A stretch of DNA of 45,898 nt, taken from an uncultured Clostridia bacterium. GTDB lineage: Bacteria > Bacillota > Clostridia > UBA1381. Both the position numbers and the translations under genes were made by a program. Numbering within the stretch: the stretch's first letter is position 1; each line of letters starts with the position of its first letter. Of this stretch, positions 20,301 to 28,345 are shown piece by piece. Where the stretch lies: NCBI GenBank assembly GCA_944390955.1, contig CALXRY010000131.1:1-45898 (forward strand), in the 5' to 3' direction. The notes below the pieces were generated by a model. That model ran no database searches and was not told the origin of the DNA. It saw only the letters and a list, made by a program, of their open reading frames with translations.

Positions 20301-23300
20301 ATGGCAACGGAGTTTTTCTGATAAAGCTGCTGTGCAATTCTGCCTGTGATACTGTCTATCTCCACACCATACATTTTGCTTTCTCTCATACTGTCCGGCA
20401 TGAGTCCCATGAAATTGCCGATACCGCAGGACGGTTCCAAGATGTTGCCCTGTGTAAATCCCATATTGAAAAGTGCCTTATACATTGCCTTGATTACAAC
20501 GGGCGGAGTGAAGTGTGCGGTAAGCGTTGACGCTCTTGCTTGCTCATACTCATCGGGCGAAAGAGTGGTGTATAGTTCCTTAAATTCCTCCGACCAATTT
20601 GATTTTGTTTCGTCAAAAGCATCTGCAAGACCGCCCCAGCCGACATACTGTGATAAGATTTCCTGTTCGTCGGGAGTAGCCAACCTATGCTCAAATTCAA
20701 GCTGATGCAAAAGATGTACAGCTTCTACATTCCGCCTGAATTTCTCTTTCGGTGTTCCGTATCCGAGTTCTTCATTTGATATTTGAAAATTGTGACGCTC
20801 GGAAACAGGTATTTCGGGATACACAACAGTATTTTGTGCCTTCTGCGGCTTTGCCCTTTGAAATTCTGCCGTTATCTGCGGTTTAGCTTGCTCTGCAATA
20901 ATGCTTTTTACAAAATCTATGCTCTCGCTTCGGAATATGGGAAACCCCGTACTGTTTTGAAAGGTTATATCCTTTAATGACACCTTGTTAAAATCAGTAT
21001 TTACGCTGTCAACAACAAATTTTCGGTCGTCAATGGTAATTTCTTTGCCGACAAGACTTTCAGTGGTGTCAGTTGTTTGCTCGGCTTGCTCCGGTACAGC
21101 CTTATCCGCCGACAGTATTCTGTACGACTTTTTGTTTTCATCTGCAATTACAACATCATAGCCCTTGTAGGTAAGAGTATCTACATACTTTTCAAGAGCG
21201 TGTTTCGGAAAACCAGATATTGTATATCGTTTACCGTCAATGATTTTCGTAGCTGAAGCAATATCAAGCTCCCGTGCAATATTTTCAGCATCCTCGTTAT
21301 AGCTTTCATAAAAATCGCCGAGTGGCAGAAGTGCTATTGTTTTTGAGCCGTTGTCATCCTTGTGAAGCTCTGCAAGATATTCATCAAAGGTCTGTTCCGG
21401 TATTTCCTTTTCTGTCTGATTTTCTGCCCGTTCCGCTGATATGGCATTATACATTGCCATATCGTCCTCGGTCAGATTATAGCTCTCGCCATAGTCAAGG
21501 CTTGTTTCAACATGGTCAACAACCTCCTGTTTGTCCTCCTCGGTCATTTCTGAAAGCTGAGTTTCAATAGTTTCTTCGGCAGCCTCCTCAATCCTGTCGA
21601 TATGCGGAAACAGGTTGTATTCACCGTTTACATACTTCTCAAGGTCTTGTATTGCCGCTTCTCTTAACGGGTAGCTTCTTGAGTCGGCAGGCGTTTGGGC
21701 AAGCAGCTCCTTTAAGTCCGAAAGCATTGTCTGCGTATGTGCTTTATCGTTCAGCTTTTGCTTTAAAATGTCTTTTGTCTTATCATAATCTGCATCGGAC
21801 GGATACGGCATAACCGTATTTTCATCGGTATCAAACATATATGCTTGTCTGATTTTGAGAATAAGTTGCTCTTTTTCATAATTCGGAATATTCCTAATTT
21901 CAGCGTCACTCAGATAATCGCGGCTTTTAATAAGCCTGTCAATATGCTTTTCGGCTTCATTCCATTTTATTTCTATCTTTGCATAAGGCTTTGACAAATC
22001 GCCGTGGCTGAAGGTTATGCCTTTGGCATCGTGATTTTCATTGTATACACCCGTATAACTTCCGCCCCAGCCGTAGTGATTTTTAAGAAAAGTTATCCTT
22101 TCTTTTTTATCGGAATGGGTATCAAAGAATAAGTAAATGCTGTATTTTCCTTCCGAAATACCGCTGCCTCGCTTAAACATTTTATCAATTTCATCTCTTG
22201 AAATAAAGCGTTCCGGAGGAGTGTAGGTCAAGGCTTGCGCCGGAAAGTCTTTTCTTGCGATATATAAGTCAGCAAGCATATCGTTTACAATATTGGGGTT
22301 ACTATATCTAAATCTTGTAACCCTATTGTTTTCTGCATACATATCTGATAATTTTTGAGTTATTGTTTTAATCTCGTCTAAGCCTTTAGCGGTTTTTAAG
22401 TGTTCGGCAATACGCTCGGTGCTGTCGGGGAAGCCGCCCTTAAACCACTCGTCTTTGAACATATTCCTCAATTCGGGATATTCATCAAAATTAAGGTCAC
22501 GCTCCATATACCAAAATGTGTTTGCCGCTTTCTTGTATTCATATTTATCCATTTGTAAAAGCGTATCTTTCGGAGCAAATCTGCCCAAGTCCAAAAGCTC
22601 ATCAATTCGTTTTGCAGCGTCCTCCCAAGATAAAAGCTGTGCAGTATTTGTGTTTGCACTGTCCCCGTAGGATATTCGTATGCCTTGTTCATTCCACCAA
22701 GCCGATACCTTTCGTCCGTCCAAGATAAATCCCTTACCGTCCGATTTATACAAATTTCTTAAAAACTGCGCTTTATCCGCAAGGGATTTATCCTTTGAAA
22801 ACTCAATACAGATTTCAATGACGCTGTTTCGGTCATTTGTTCCGTCGCATAAAACCTCGTCAATAACCTGCTGAGGCATAGAAAAAGCAGCACCGAATAT
22901 TTCCTGTGCTGCTCTTTGTACCGTTTCTCTTTGCTGTTCCTCTGTGGGAATAAGGTCAAACAGACTTAGCTGTAAACCACCTCCGGCAGTACGATTTCCT
23001 CCGCCGAATGTAAAAGATTGTTCATCAGTCCTGTCCACATCATTGGATTTTTCGCTTTCAGTTCCTCGGTCACGCCCTCGGTCTGTGCCATCTTCTGAAT
23101 GATGCTCTGTATCTGCTCGGTCGCTGTCCGCTCTACCTCCAGCAGATGCTCCGTTATCATGCCCGTTATCATAAGGCTGCTGTATAGGCTCGGTCGGCTC
23201 TGTTTGAGATATTTTCTCCTCATCTGTCCGTATTTGCCTATCTGTACCGTCTGATGCGGCACTGTCAAGTTTGGTATCTGATACCCATTCACTTCCGTGT

Positions 23301-24163
23301 ATGTTATCTCTGTCATAGTTACCCGTCCTTTCGTCATTTATTGTGGGTATATTTTCTTCTTTGCTTTCATTATATACCGCATTTTTATTTTCCGCAAAAT
23401 TTTTTCGGTTTTTTATTTCCTCACGCACTTCCGCATGGATAGTTTCGGAAATACCACGCAGAGCTTCCTCAGAAATACTTGATACGGCATTGCCCAAGAC
23501 AGAAATTACGGAAGTTGTGTTAAAATCCATAATGTGCGGAAAGTCCTCACGCTCAAAAATCTCATCGGGGTTTATTCCGAGCCTGTGTAAAACCATATAT
23601 GCAATACTTGTTTCAGCTGTTCGCTGAAATTCTACTTCAATATTCAGCTCGTCCAAGTCCTCCAAAAAGCTGTTTTGCTTTTCATATTTAAGCTCTTGCA
23701 GATAGTCCGCCTTGCTGTCCTCGATTGCATTTTGAGCCGCACTTATGACAGCCTCCGTAATTGTGTCTTTTGATTTTAATTCGCCGAAAGAATTTTCAAG
23801 CGTTTCAATAATCGCACTGTCAAAACGGCTGTTATATTGCCAAAGCCTTACCGGAACGTTATTGCTGTGCGTGTCGGAAATGTCAAAAACATAGTCAAGA
23901 TATTGTCCCTGGTCGCCTTCACGGAGAAGGGCAATACCCTTGCTTCCTCGGTTTATCCAACTGTGAAGCCGCTTGTTCCACACATCAATGCTTGCACACG
24001 CCGTCGCATCGGGACGCTGTGCGTAGATTAAAAGCTGGTCGTGAAACGGATATTTATACTGCCACGCCGCACTTTTCAAAAAAGCCGTCCAACTTTCATA
24101 ACCGGACAAATTTCTGCTGACATTTTCGGACAGCTCGTATATATATTGCAGTTTGCTTGCCAT
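10373..24163 (-). CDS. DNA methylase/helicase of ICE, split by two group II introns (2714 aa after splicing)
   Basis: Exons are 24163-17908, 15077-14178 and 11361-10373 on the minus strand; together 8145 bases, exactly 2715 codons. N-terminus: ICE antirestriction-like region (SWTAFLKSAAWQYKYPFHDQLLIYAQRPDAT, here abridged by position 25-55). A methylase domain follows (YVGWGGL; EPSCGIGNF near residue 1245; GNVPFG near 1305, a variant of the NPPY/F motif). The SNF2-like helicase has GAGKTW near 1918, DEAH near 2078, TGTPVSN in exon 2 and QRAGRIIRQG in exon 3. A coiled-coil C-terminus ends it. Such proteins are a hallmark of Tn1549-like elements, thought to act in transfer or restriction evasion. 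The start has GGAGGTGAACGCAAA upstream. Without splicing the protein would stop just after DEAHYYKN. Confidence 0.85.
11410..11446 (-). ncRNA. Domain V of intron 1
   Basis: The hairpin arms CCGTATGAG and CTCTCACGTACGG are the catalytic core of group II introns. It lies about 48 bases before the intron 3' end, the normal spacing for a domain V-VI end without extension. Confidence 0.85.
11477..13405 (-). CDS. ltrA: Group II intron reverse transcriptase/maturase with intact HNH (642 aa)
   Basis: RT blocks are in order: KRPLGIPTITDRLIQQ near residue 116, GFRPNRGVENAL near 151, PQGGIISPLLSN near 231, and VRYADDF with catalytic YADD at 297-300. The maturase/X domain follows, and an HNH endonuclease end near residues 560-600 (CAITNE, RIHCHHKKPRKQGGG, NLIIVDKDIHVLIHA). 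It assists splicing and drives retrohoming. The start is TTG at 13405 with AAGGTGAG upstream. All functional motifs are intact, so the intron could be mobile. Confidence 0.93.
   Translation of the reverse strand: MAVNPNKALKRQKLRNNEYYDTQQIFDELYAKSLKNVSFTNLMQYVLLDENIKLAYRNIKKNKGSKTAGTDGKTIKHLSAMSEEKIVRLIKNKLKWYKPQSVRRVEIPKSSDPTKKRPLGIPTITDRLIQQCFYQVLEPICEAKFRETSNGFRPNRGVENALAQAEKLIQNSNLHIVIDIDIKGFFDNVSHGKLLKQMWTLGIRDKTLISIISAMLKAEVAGIGFPEKGTPQGGIISPLLSNIVLNELDWWIASQWEEIPTKHEYSGRIHTTGAKDRSKKYRALRKTKLKECYIVRYADDFKIFCRKHNDAVKIFEAVKLWLKDRLGLDISPEKSKIVNLKHNYSDFLGFKIKVHKKGKTTKNNIVCDKYVIKSHVSEKALNRIHDRASEYIKDIQYCRSKGESAEYRAINNYNSYIMGIHNYYRMATDVNADFQPLAYSIKQSIKIRLQKRVKRRNNESIPRYALEYAASKEIRFIGKNILLPIGYVSHQPPIHKKKTINAFTKEGREFIHKQLENIDMSMVHALMRNPVDSETIEYNDNRISLYIAQKGRCAITNELLSIDRIHCHHKKPRKQGGGDEYKNLIIVDKDIHVLIHAVNAEVIARLISNFKLNKQKIEKLNKLRVLCGNEAIMLNAEKDTEN
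14178..15077 (-). CDS. Methylase/helicase exon 2
   Basis: Exactly 900 bases. It begins with the residues that complete the motif after HYYKN (L-F-L-Y-T-K-M-R-N-V-G-G) and contains TGTPVSNSMVEL, and ends with GSTSKMGAGTNV. The first codon is completed by one base from exon 1, and the last C is completed by exon 3 to give Gln. Confidence 0.88.
15078..15127 (-). ncRNA. 3' extension hairpin beyond domain VI of intron 2
   Basis: Fifty bases lie between the equivalent of the normal intron end (CGAC) and exon 2. CTACG pairs with CGTAG, CAC with GTG, GCC with GGC, around a TAAC loop. The exon position is fixed by the helicase frame, so these bases cannot be exon. Similar extensions are known in the B. 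cereus-group intron B.c.I4. Confidence 0.65.
15175..15212 (-). ncRNA. Domain V of intron 2
   Basis: The arms CCGTGTACGCC and GGTGTACGCACGG fold around a GAAA loop. It is at the normal distance from domain VI but about 97 bases from the splice site because of the 3' extension. Confidence 0.8.
15289..15484 (-). pseudogene. Detached HNH end of intron 2 RT protein
   Basis: This frame continues the endonuclease domain: DLYGLIQKHCHH, then LAWVCYDCHKMIHN. Removing one A from the six at 15485-15490 gives KCKCCKKDLYGLIQKHCHH without a break and a protein of about 635 aa, the usual full length. It has no ribosome site of its own. Confidence 0.75.
15443..17197 (-). CDS. ltrA: Group II intron reverse transcriptase/maturase, endonuclease truncated by frameshift (584 aa)
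   Basis: RT blocks are visible: KKRPLGIPTILDRIIQE near 114, SYGFRPYRAQKHA near 148, QGGIISPLLANV near 239, and FRYADDWVI with YADD at 293-296. The maturase region follows. At residue about 572 (KCKCCKKG) the frame shifts at an A6 run and ends. GTG 17167, preceded by GAGGTGATAGC, is a better start than ATG 17197. RT and maturase parts look intact, so splicing may work while HNH-dependent bottom-strand cutting should be lost or weak. Confidence 0.85.
   Translation of the reverse strand: MGDELRGDSLVHLNVRFSNEADLKSLLDFLYDKAKQGTKFTGLLEAVIHEVTIVTAIHNIKSNKGSKTSGVDKIKMDRYLQMPKDEVINLVRNALSDYKPKPAKRVYIDKSNGKKRPLGIPTILDRIIQECVRIVIEPICEAQFYPHSYGFRPYRAQKHAVRDIVNVINASYKSSEQPVWALEGDIKGCFDNINHRLLLQKLWRLGIHDKRLIKIIGLMLKSGYIEYDMFKNSNIGTMQGGIISPLLANVYLNDFDWYIGRKYYNPHRRCKYKCNDSRRLKWLGVNPKYNFRYADDWVILTSTKQEADRLKAELTKYFMYKMKLELSQEKTKVTDLKTEGIHFLGFIIKAEKPRETPENNKQHLVGKPYPDMDRLTKKVKNLCAKIRDIRNYSAINSRIAQIQYINSVIMGIAEYISSSICSHALHVIDRRVNNSAFSVWKRIYPDRYNSWQIPLKHLSNLPQRHKDYDSKTFAIPVEGMWFGITMAFITHSKYEQKPFNQKMTPYTEEGRKIYVQYRNKHKPLPHNRPSVNTSDDIRLAVYATGKYNFEYFMNREYAFNRDKGKCKCCKKGFIRFNTEALSSC
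17908..24163 (-). CDS. Methylase/helicase exon 1
   Basis: This exon carries the N-terminal region, methylase and the first helicase motifs up to DEAHYYKN. Read without splicing it continues only four codons into intron 2 (C-A-K-R-C-A) before a stop, giving 2091 aa. The truncated product would keep the methylase and Walker A/B but lose helicase motifs III-VI. Confidence 0.9.
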
Positions 24164-24199
24164 TTTGCGTTCACCTCCGTAATTTTATTTTTCTGTATA

Positions 24200-24346
24200 T
24201 CAGTCTTTCTTTGTTATAGGGGCAAATTGCGTACAGGTTTTGCCGTTATTAAAATTCATATACGGACACATCGGCTCCTTCGGATCAAGTTTCAGTGCGT
24301 CTGCACCCGTTTTGCAGTTCGGGCATAATTGTTTATTTTCTTTCAT
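24200..24346 (-). CDS. Small Cys-containing ICE protein (48 aa)
   Basis: GGAGGAAATCAG precedes ATG, followed by 48 codons and TGA. The protein has LCPNCKTGAD, then MCPYMNF and KTCTQFAPITKKD: two cysteines as CPNC plus two further ones, a zinc-ribbon-like pattern. It sits 36 bases upstream of the methylase-helicase, so they are probably cotranscribed. No family is recognised. Confidence 0.75.
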   Translation of the reverse strand: MKENKQLCPNCKTGADALKLDPKEPMCPYMNFNNGKTCTQFAPITKKD

Positions 24347-24371
24347 CTGATTTCCTCCTGATTTTAAGCAT

Positions 24372-24408
24372 AGAAAAAGAGCATTGAAGTTTTTAGTTTC
24401 AATGCTCT
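24372..24408 (-). terminator. Rho-independent terminator
   Basis: Minus strand GAGCATTGAA, loop ACTAAAAAC, TTCAATGCTC, then TTTTTC. It follows the gene at 24429-24800 and precedes the 48-aa gene, which therefore needs read-through or its own promoter. Confidence 0.85.
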
Positions 24409-24428
24409 ATGTGGTGGTATATTAAATT

Positions 24429-24800
24429 TCATCTGCACATTGCAGGCTCACGGAGCCGCTTTGCTGCTTCAATGCCTTCGGCTGCCGTAGTAATTTCGCC
24501 GTTCTCTATCATTTCAATAAGCTCCGCACGGTGCTTTTCGTTTAAGCAATACACACTCCTGCAAAGCCGCTGAACAGTTCCGAGAGTATCACGCTCGGTA
24601 TCAATAAGCGTTTTTACAATTTCGCCGACCTCATCATTTGCATTGAGTTGAATTTGCAGTGTACGGCGGTTATCGAGAGTAATCATACTCGGCATTATCA
24701 GTATTCCGATATTCTGCAAGCTGTCACGAAGCTCTGTTTCACGGCAAGTCATATCAACCAAAAGATTGTTTGTGATAAAATTGATTTTTGCTGTCATCAT
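24429..24800 (-). CDS. Uncharacterised ICE protein (123 aa)
   Basis: No recognised domain. The N-terminal part is beta-like (AKINFITNNLLVDMTC, GILIMPSMITLDNRRTLQIQ), and the C-terminal part is helical (LNEKHRAELIEMIENGEITTAAEGIEAAKRLRE). I chose ATG 24800, which has AGGAG about ten bases upstream; a GTG at 24809 would be too close to that site. The next gene upstream ends at 24864. It is closed by the terminator at 24372-24408. Confidence 0.65.
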   Translation of the reverse strand: MMTAKINFITNNLLVDMTCRETELRDSLQNIGILIMPSMITLDNRRTLQIQLNANDEVGEIVKTLIDTERDTLGTVQRLCRSVYCLNEKHRAELIEMIENGEITTAAEGIEAAKRLREPAMCR

Positions 24801-24863
24801 AAAAATCACGCTCCTGTTCTTTATGCTTTAATTATACTGCATTTTTTGTTATCTTTCAAAAAA

Positions 24864-25907
24864 TTATCGTTCAATATCATGCTCGTTTTTTGCCTTTTCG
24901 GGTGCGGCATACTTTTTCAAGCCGTTCATTGTTTTTAAAGTACAGCCTTCAAAATCACCTTTGTTTTCCATTAAATATTCTGCCGCTTCCTTGAAGGTTT
25001 CCGTACCCACATCATAAAGAACGCCCTTTGCCATACCTTCAAGATGTGAAAAGAAGTCCTGCGGATTTTTATACAGCTTTGCCGCATCGTTAATATCGTC
25101 TTTTGATATGGTAAGCTCAACAATTTGTCCTCCGGCATTCGCATCGGGGTTATAGTACATTTCCATAACACCGTTTGTTGTTTTGAAAAACTTATCCTTG
25201 TCAATAGCGTCATAGTTCTGCTCAACAAATTTTAAATCCTTGTAGGTCTGCAATGCCTGTTTATCATAACAGTAGATATATGCGTTATATGTGTTTTTTC
25301 TTGAATCGCATCGTATGTAATATACATTTTTCTCAGTTGTCACCTTGTATCCGCAAATATCCTTGTCGCTTGCAAGCCGTTCAGCGTTTAAGTCATACGC
25401 CGCATTGTGCATTGTAACTCTGCTTTTGAATATTGGTTTATCCGCCTGATGTCTAAGATAGTTTACAACATTATCACATTCAAGCGAGAAGTCGGGTGTT
25501 TTGTATGCTTTATAGTTTTCTGTATTTTCTATCATTGATGCTGTCTGTAAACGCTCGTTGATAGAATTATCAAAGTAACAGCGGATATAGCAGATACAGC
25601 CACGGTTTAATGTATCGTCCTTCGGTTGTGCAAAGGTGTATTCAAATTCCGATTGCTCGATTTTTTCAAGCTCATACATTGGCGTATCTTTTGGGCGGTA
25701 TGTACTGCCGCCACGCTCCATAAGCTCGGCAAACTCGCAGATATGAAAAACATTGTAGCCTATTTTGGTATGATAATCGTCAATGTATGTGCATTGTCGG
25801 TCTGACATAGAGCCGTCGGAAAATGTTACGGTTATGCTTTCGCCGTCCTTAATACGGAAAAGCTCGTTATATTTACTGTCAATAAAGCGTATATCCTTTG
25901 TTTCCAT
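24864..25907 (-). CDS. Uncharacterised ICE protein (347 aa)
   Basis: A soluble, acidic protein with no signal peptide. Its N-terminal part reads RFIDSKYNELFRIKDGESITV and has a FHICEFAELMERGG segment; the middle carries CICYIRCYFD. The layout recalls the single-domain large polyvalent proteins of ICEs, but I cannot assign a family. The ATG overlaps the preceding stop as TGATG, so it is translationally coupled to the 305-aa gene. Confidence 0.7.
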   Translation of the reverse strand: METKDIRFIDSKYNELFRIKDGESITVTFSDGSMSDRQCTYIDDYHTKIGYNVFHICEFAELMERGGSTYRPKDTPMYELEKIEQSEFEYTFAQPKDDTLNRGCICYIRCYFDNSINERLQTASMIENTENYKAYKTPDFSLECDNVVNYLRHQADKPIFKSRVTMHNAAYDLNAERLASDKDICGYKVTTEKNVYYIRCDSRKNTYNAYIYCYDKQALQTYKDLKFVEQNYDAIDKDKFFKTTNGVMEMYYNPDANAGGQIVELTISKDDINDAAKLYKNPQDFFSHLEGMAKGVLYDVGTETFKEAAEYLMENKGDFEGCTLKTMNGLKKYAAPEKAKNEHDIER

Positions 25908-26824
25908 CAGCGTTCAGCCTCCTTGTGTGATTTTTTCTTAACCTTTTCAGTGTGTGCCTGCTCTGCATATTTATCAAATGAGCCTTTGTATTCAAAAAGC
26001 TCGTTTTCTGCCGGAAGATAGTTTTTGCCGTTTTCTATACATTTGAACACATCGCATTTTATATTTCCGCAAGCGTTATAGAAGTCATTATGACTGTATT
26101 CGACCTTCGGCTTGCCATACACGCTTTCATATTTTGAACACCAAAATCCTAAATCCTTGTCTGTCGATGTTTGTTTTGCAGCAGTATAAAAACCTATGTT
26201 TTTTCTTATAACTCCGACAGGCAGAAAATGTTTATCACCGTACCCAAATACATTCGGATTTTCATTTATAACGGTTTCAATTTCAAGCCTTTTATTGAGC
26301 CATTCGGGGTAATGCTCCGGCTTTAATATTCCGAGAACATCATATCTTTCAAAGCGAGTGCTTTTGCCCGTAAAGCAGTTATCACAAAATACTGCGTGAC
26401 CTCTTGCTTCATATCTTGCGCCGTTGCCGCCCGTGCACCGCATAATCTGATGTGTTTGCGTCTGACATTCGGGGCGAAGTACCTCTGCCTTAATAACAAT
26501 TATTTCGCCCTCATAATTTCTGTCTGACGAGGTATCGCACATATCGGCTGTGATAAAGCCTTTCGGCATATTCTTTTCGGCAATTTTAACTTTCTCAATC
26601 TGTTCCTTTAATCTGTCCGAAAATCTCTCCGCAAGGTCTATAAAGCTTTCGCTTACAATGGAATTTGTATATCGTTCAAAAAGCTCGTTGCGTTCACAGT
26701 CGGTCAGCATATAATAATGACCGTCTTGGTCGTTCAGATTCATACCAAGTACAATTTCTTTATCACCGATATGTATTGAATTTATGACTTCATACCCGGC
26801 AATATATCTTTTTTTATCATTCAT
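25907..26824 (-). CDS. Uncharacterised ICE protein with Cys motifs (305 aa)
   Basis: I do not recognise the domain. It has a MRCTGGNGARYEARGHAVFC segment followed by DNC, which recurs in ICE-borne hypothetical proteins and may bind metal. The C-terminus is basic (KVKKKSHKEAER). I chose ATG 26824, with GGTGAT upstream inside the previous gene; a longer frame to 26893 would overlap that gene heavily. It overlaps the 65-aa gene by eight bases. Confidence 0.7.
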   Translation of the reverse strand: MNDKKRYIAGYEVINSIHIGDKEIVLGMNLNDQDGHYYMLTDCERNELFERYTNSIVSESFIDLAERFSDRLKEQIEKVKIAEKNMPKGFITADMCDTSSDRNYEGEIIVIKAEVLRPECQTQTHQIMRCTGGNGARYEARGHAVFCDNCFTGKSTRFERYDVLGILKPEHYPEWLNKRLEIETVINENPNVFGYGDKHFLPVGVIRKNIGFYTAAKQTSTDKDLGFWCSKYESVYGKPKVEYSHNDFYNACGNIKCDVFKCIENGKNYLPAENELFEYKGSFDKYAEQAHTEKVKKKSHKEAER

Positions 26825-27014
26825 TTCTATAATCACCGTCCATATCTTTAAGTCGTATTGTACTGACAATTCTGTAACCGTGCTTATTGGCAAGAGCCTT
26901 TAATTCGGCTATAAGCCTGCGGCGTTCCTCACGCCGTACGGCTTTTACTGCTTCATAAGCGGTAATGTCGGTACAGCCGCTGCTGTTAAGTCTGTCGTTT
27001 ACCTGTTTACACAA
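26817..27014 (-). CDS. Small ICE protein (65 aa)
   Basis: A basic helical protein (YEAVKAVRREERRRLIAELKALANKHGYR), of a size and charge typical of small DNA-binding or regulatory ICE proteins; function unknown. The start is TTG 27014 with GAGGTGG upstream, itself overlapping the end of the preceding gene. It is coupled to the 305-aa gene by an eight-base overlap. Confidence 0.6.
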   Translation of the reverse strand: MCKQVNDRLNSSGCTDITAYEAVKAVRREERRRLIAELKALANKHGYRIVSTIRLKDMDGDYRNE

Positions 27015-27024
27015 TCATTCCACC

Positions 27025-27279
27025 TCACCGTTCATTTGTTTTCGGCGGCTTGTTCATAACCTCGATAGCCTTGATTTCTTCAAGCGCACGCTTGCAAAAA
27101 TCCTTTTGTGCCGCAAGCAGATTTGTAAAATAGTGTCCCCAATAGTAATCGTCCTTATCTTTGCATTTCCAAGTGACAAAGCTGTTCGGATTATTTTCGT
27201 GAACACCAAGCACAAATTCCGCACTGCCTATTGTTATTTGATTTACAATGATAAAGCCTTGATTTTTTCGCCATTCCAT
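27025..27279 (-). CDS. Conserved small ICE protein (84 aa)
   Basis: Short protein MEWRKNQGFIIVNQITIGSA, then FVLGVHENNPNSFVTWKC and YYWGHYFTNLLAAQKDF. The WGHYF pattern is familiar from Tn1549-like elements but has no known role. The start is ATG 27279 with GGAGGAATTGCTT upstream; an upstream ATG at 27285 is less likely. Ends in TNER. Confidence 0.7.
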   Translation of the reverse strand: MEWRKNQGFIIVNQITIGSAEFVLGVHENNPNSFVTWKCKDKDDYYWGHYFTNLLAAQKDFCKRALEEIKAIEVMNKPPKTNER

Positions 27280-27296
27280 AAGCAATTCCTCCGATT

Positions 27297-27416
27297 TTAT
27301 CTTTCAATATATTTTCTGTCAGCTCGTCCGGCGCAGATAAGGCAGCAAATAAAAATAACGCTTATTGCTCCGCCTACCATAACGCCCGATAGAAATATAA
27401 GTATAAGTTTTAACAT
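27297..27416 (-). CDS. Small one-helix membrane protein (39 aa, DUF3789-like)
   Basis: AAGGAGCGATGATT precedes ATG and 39 codons. Residues 2-29 are one hydrophobic helix with GVMVGGAI, and the tail is charged (RADRKYIER). Size and layout fit DUF3789 proteins of conjugative elements. The ribosome site overlaps the ParB stop codon. Confidence 0.75.
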   Translation of the reverse strand: MLKLILIFLSGVMVGGAISVIFICCLICAGRADRKYIER

Positions 27417-27418
27417 AA

Positions 27419-28345
27419 TCATCGCTCCTTTTCGTTTTCTCGCTGTCTATGCCATTTATCAAGCAGTTTCAAGATAATTTCTTCCATTTTTGCTTTTGTA
27501 TAGCTTTTGGGAAAGTATTTTTTCAGTTTATCTTCTCCGAGTGTGACTTTTATCGTTTCGGGTTTTTGCTCCATCATAATGCTGTCGATGACGGCTTCAT
27601 TTAATTTTCCGTCTTGATGAAATTTACGGATTTTCTTTGCCTGTGCAATGGAGGGGGAGGTGTCCTCTTTTTCGATAGACTGCATAACCGCCGCCTGTTC
27701 CTTTGAACCGAGATAGGAAAGCTCAACGGCAGCGTTCATTGCAATTTGATTATCGTCTACCATTTGCAAGATTGGATCAATGAGGTTTGTCAGACGGATA
27801 TATCGGCGTATTTGGTCTTTGCTTTCGCCGACTTGTTCTCCCAAAATTTCGCTTGACTGTTTTCCTTGAAAATTCAGCGCAATTTGCTCTGAATTTTCTT
27901 TTAACGGTCTGCCGGCTTTTCTTTTCATAGCTTCCAACTTCATCTGATACGCAAACGCTTTCTCGCTCGGCAGTATATGCTCTCTCTGCAAGTTGCTGTC
28001 TACAAGCAAAATTGTAGCAGTATCATCGTCAAGATTTTTTACCACAACTGGGATTTCCGTAATTCCGGCAAGCTCACACGCTTTTACACGCCTGTGCCCC
28101 GAAAGTATTTCATAGCCGCCGTCCTTGTGCGGTCTTGCGATTACCGGAGTTAAAACGCCGCTTTGCTTTATGCTGTCTACAAGCTCGTCCATACTTTCGT
28201 CAAGAAGTACCTTGAACGGCTGCTGTTCAAAGGGTTTCAGCTCGGATATGGGGACGGGCTTTATTTCCTCACTGTTTCTCTGCTCGTCATTTTGAAAAAT
28301 ACTATCGTATGATTTCAGACTTATGTTTATTCCGCTGCTTGCCAT
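27419..28345 (-). CDS. parB: ParB-like partition protein (308 aa)
   Basis: An N-terminal ParB/Srx nuclease-like domain (SIKQSGVLTPVIARP, GYEILSGHRRVKACELAG) is followed by the KorB-type HTH region (SEILGEQVGESKDQIRRYIRLTNLI). It should bind a centromere site and stabilise the circular or integrated element with ParA. I chose ATG 28345 with AAAGGAGGTGCTTGAAG upstream. It overlaps ParA by 44 bases, a strong coupling. Confidence 0.9.
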   Translation of the reverse strand: MASSGINISLKSYDSIFQNDEQRNSEEIKPVPISELKPFEQQPFKVLLDESMDELVDSIKQSGVLTPVIARPHKDGGYEILSGHRRVKACELAGITEIPVVVKNLDDDTATILLVDSNLQREHILPSEKAFAYQMKLEAMKRKAGRPLKENSEQIALNFQGKQSSEILGEQVGESKDQIRRYIRLTNLIDPILQMVDDNQIAMNAAVELSYLGSKEQAAVMQSIEKEDTSPSIAQAKKIRKFHQDGKLNEAVIDSIMMEQKPETIKVTLGEDKLKKYFPKSYTKAKMEEIILKLLDKWHRQRENEKER

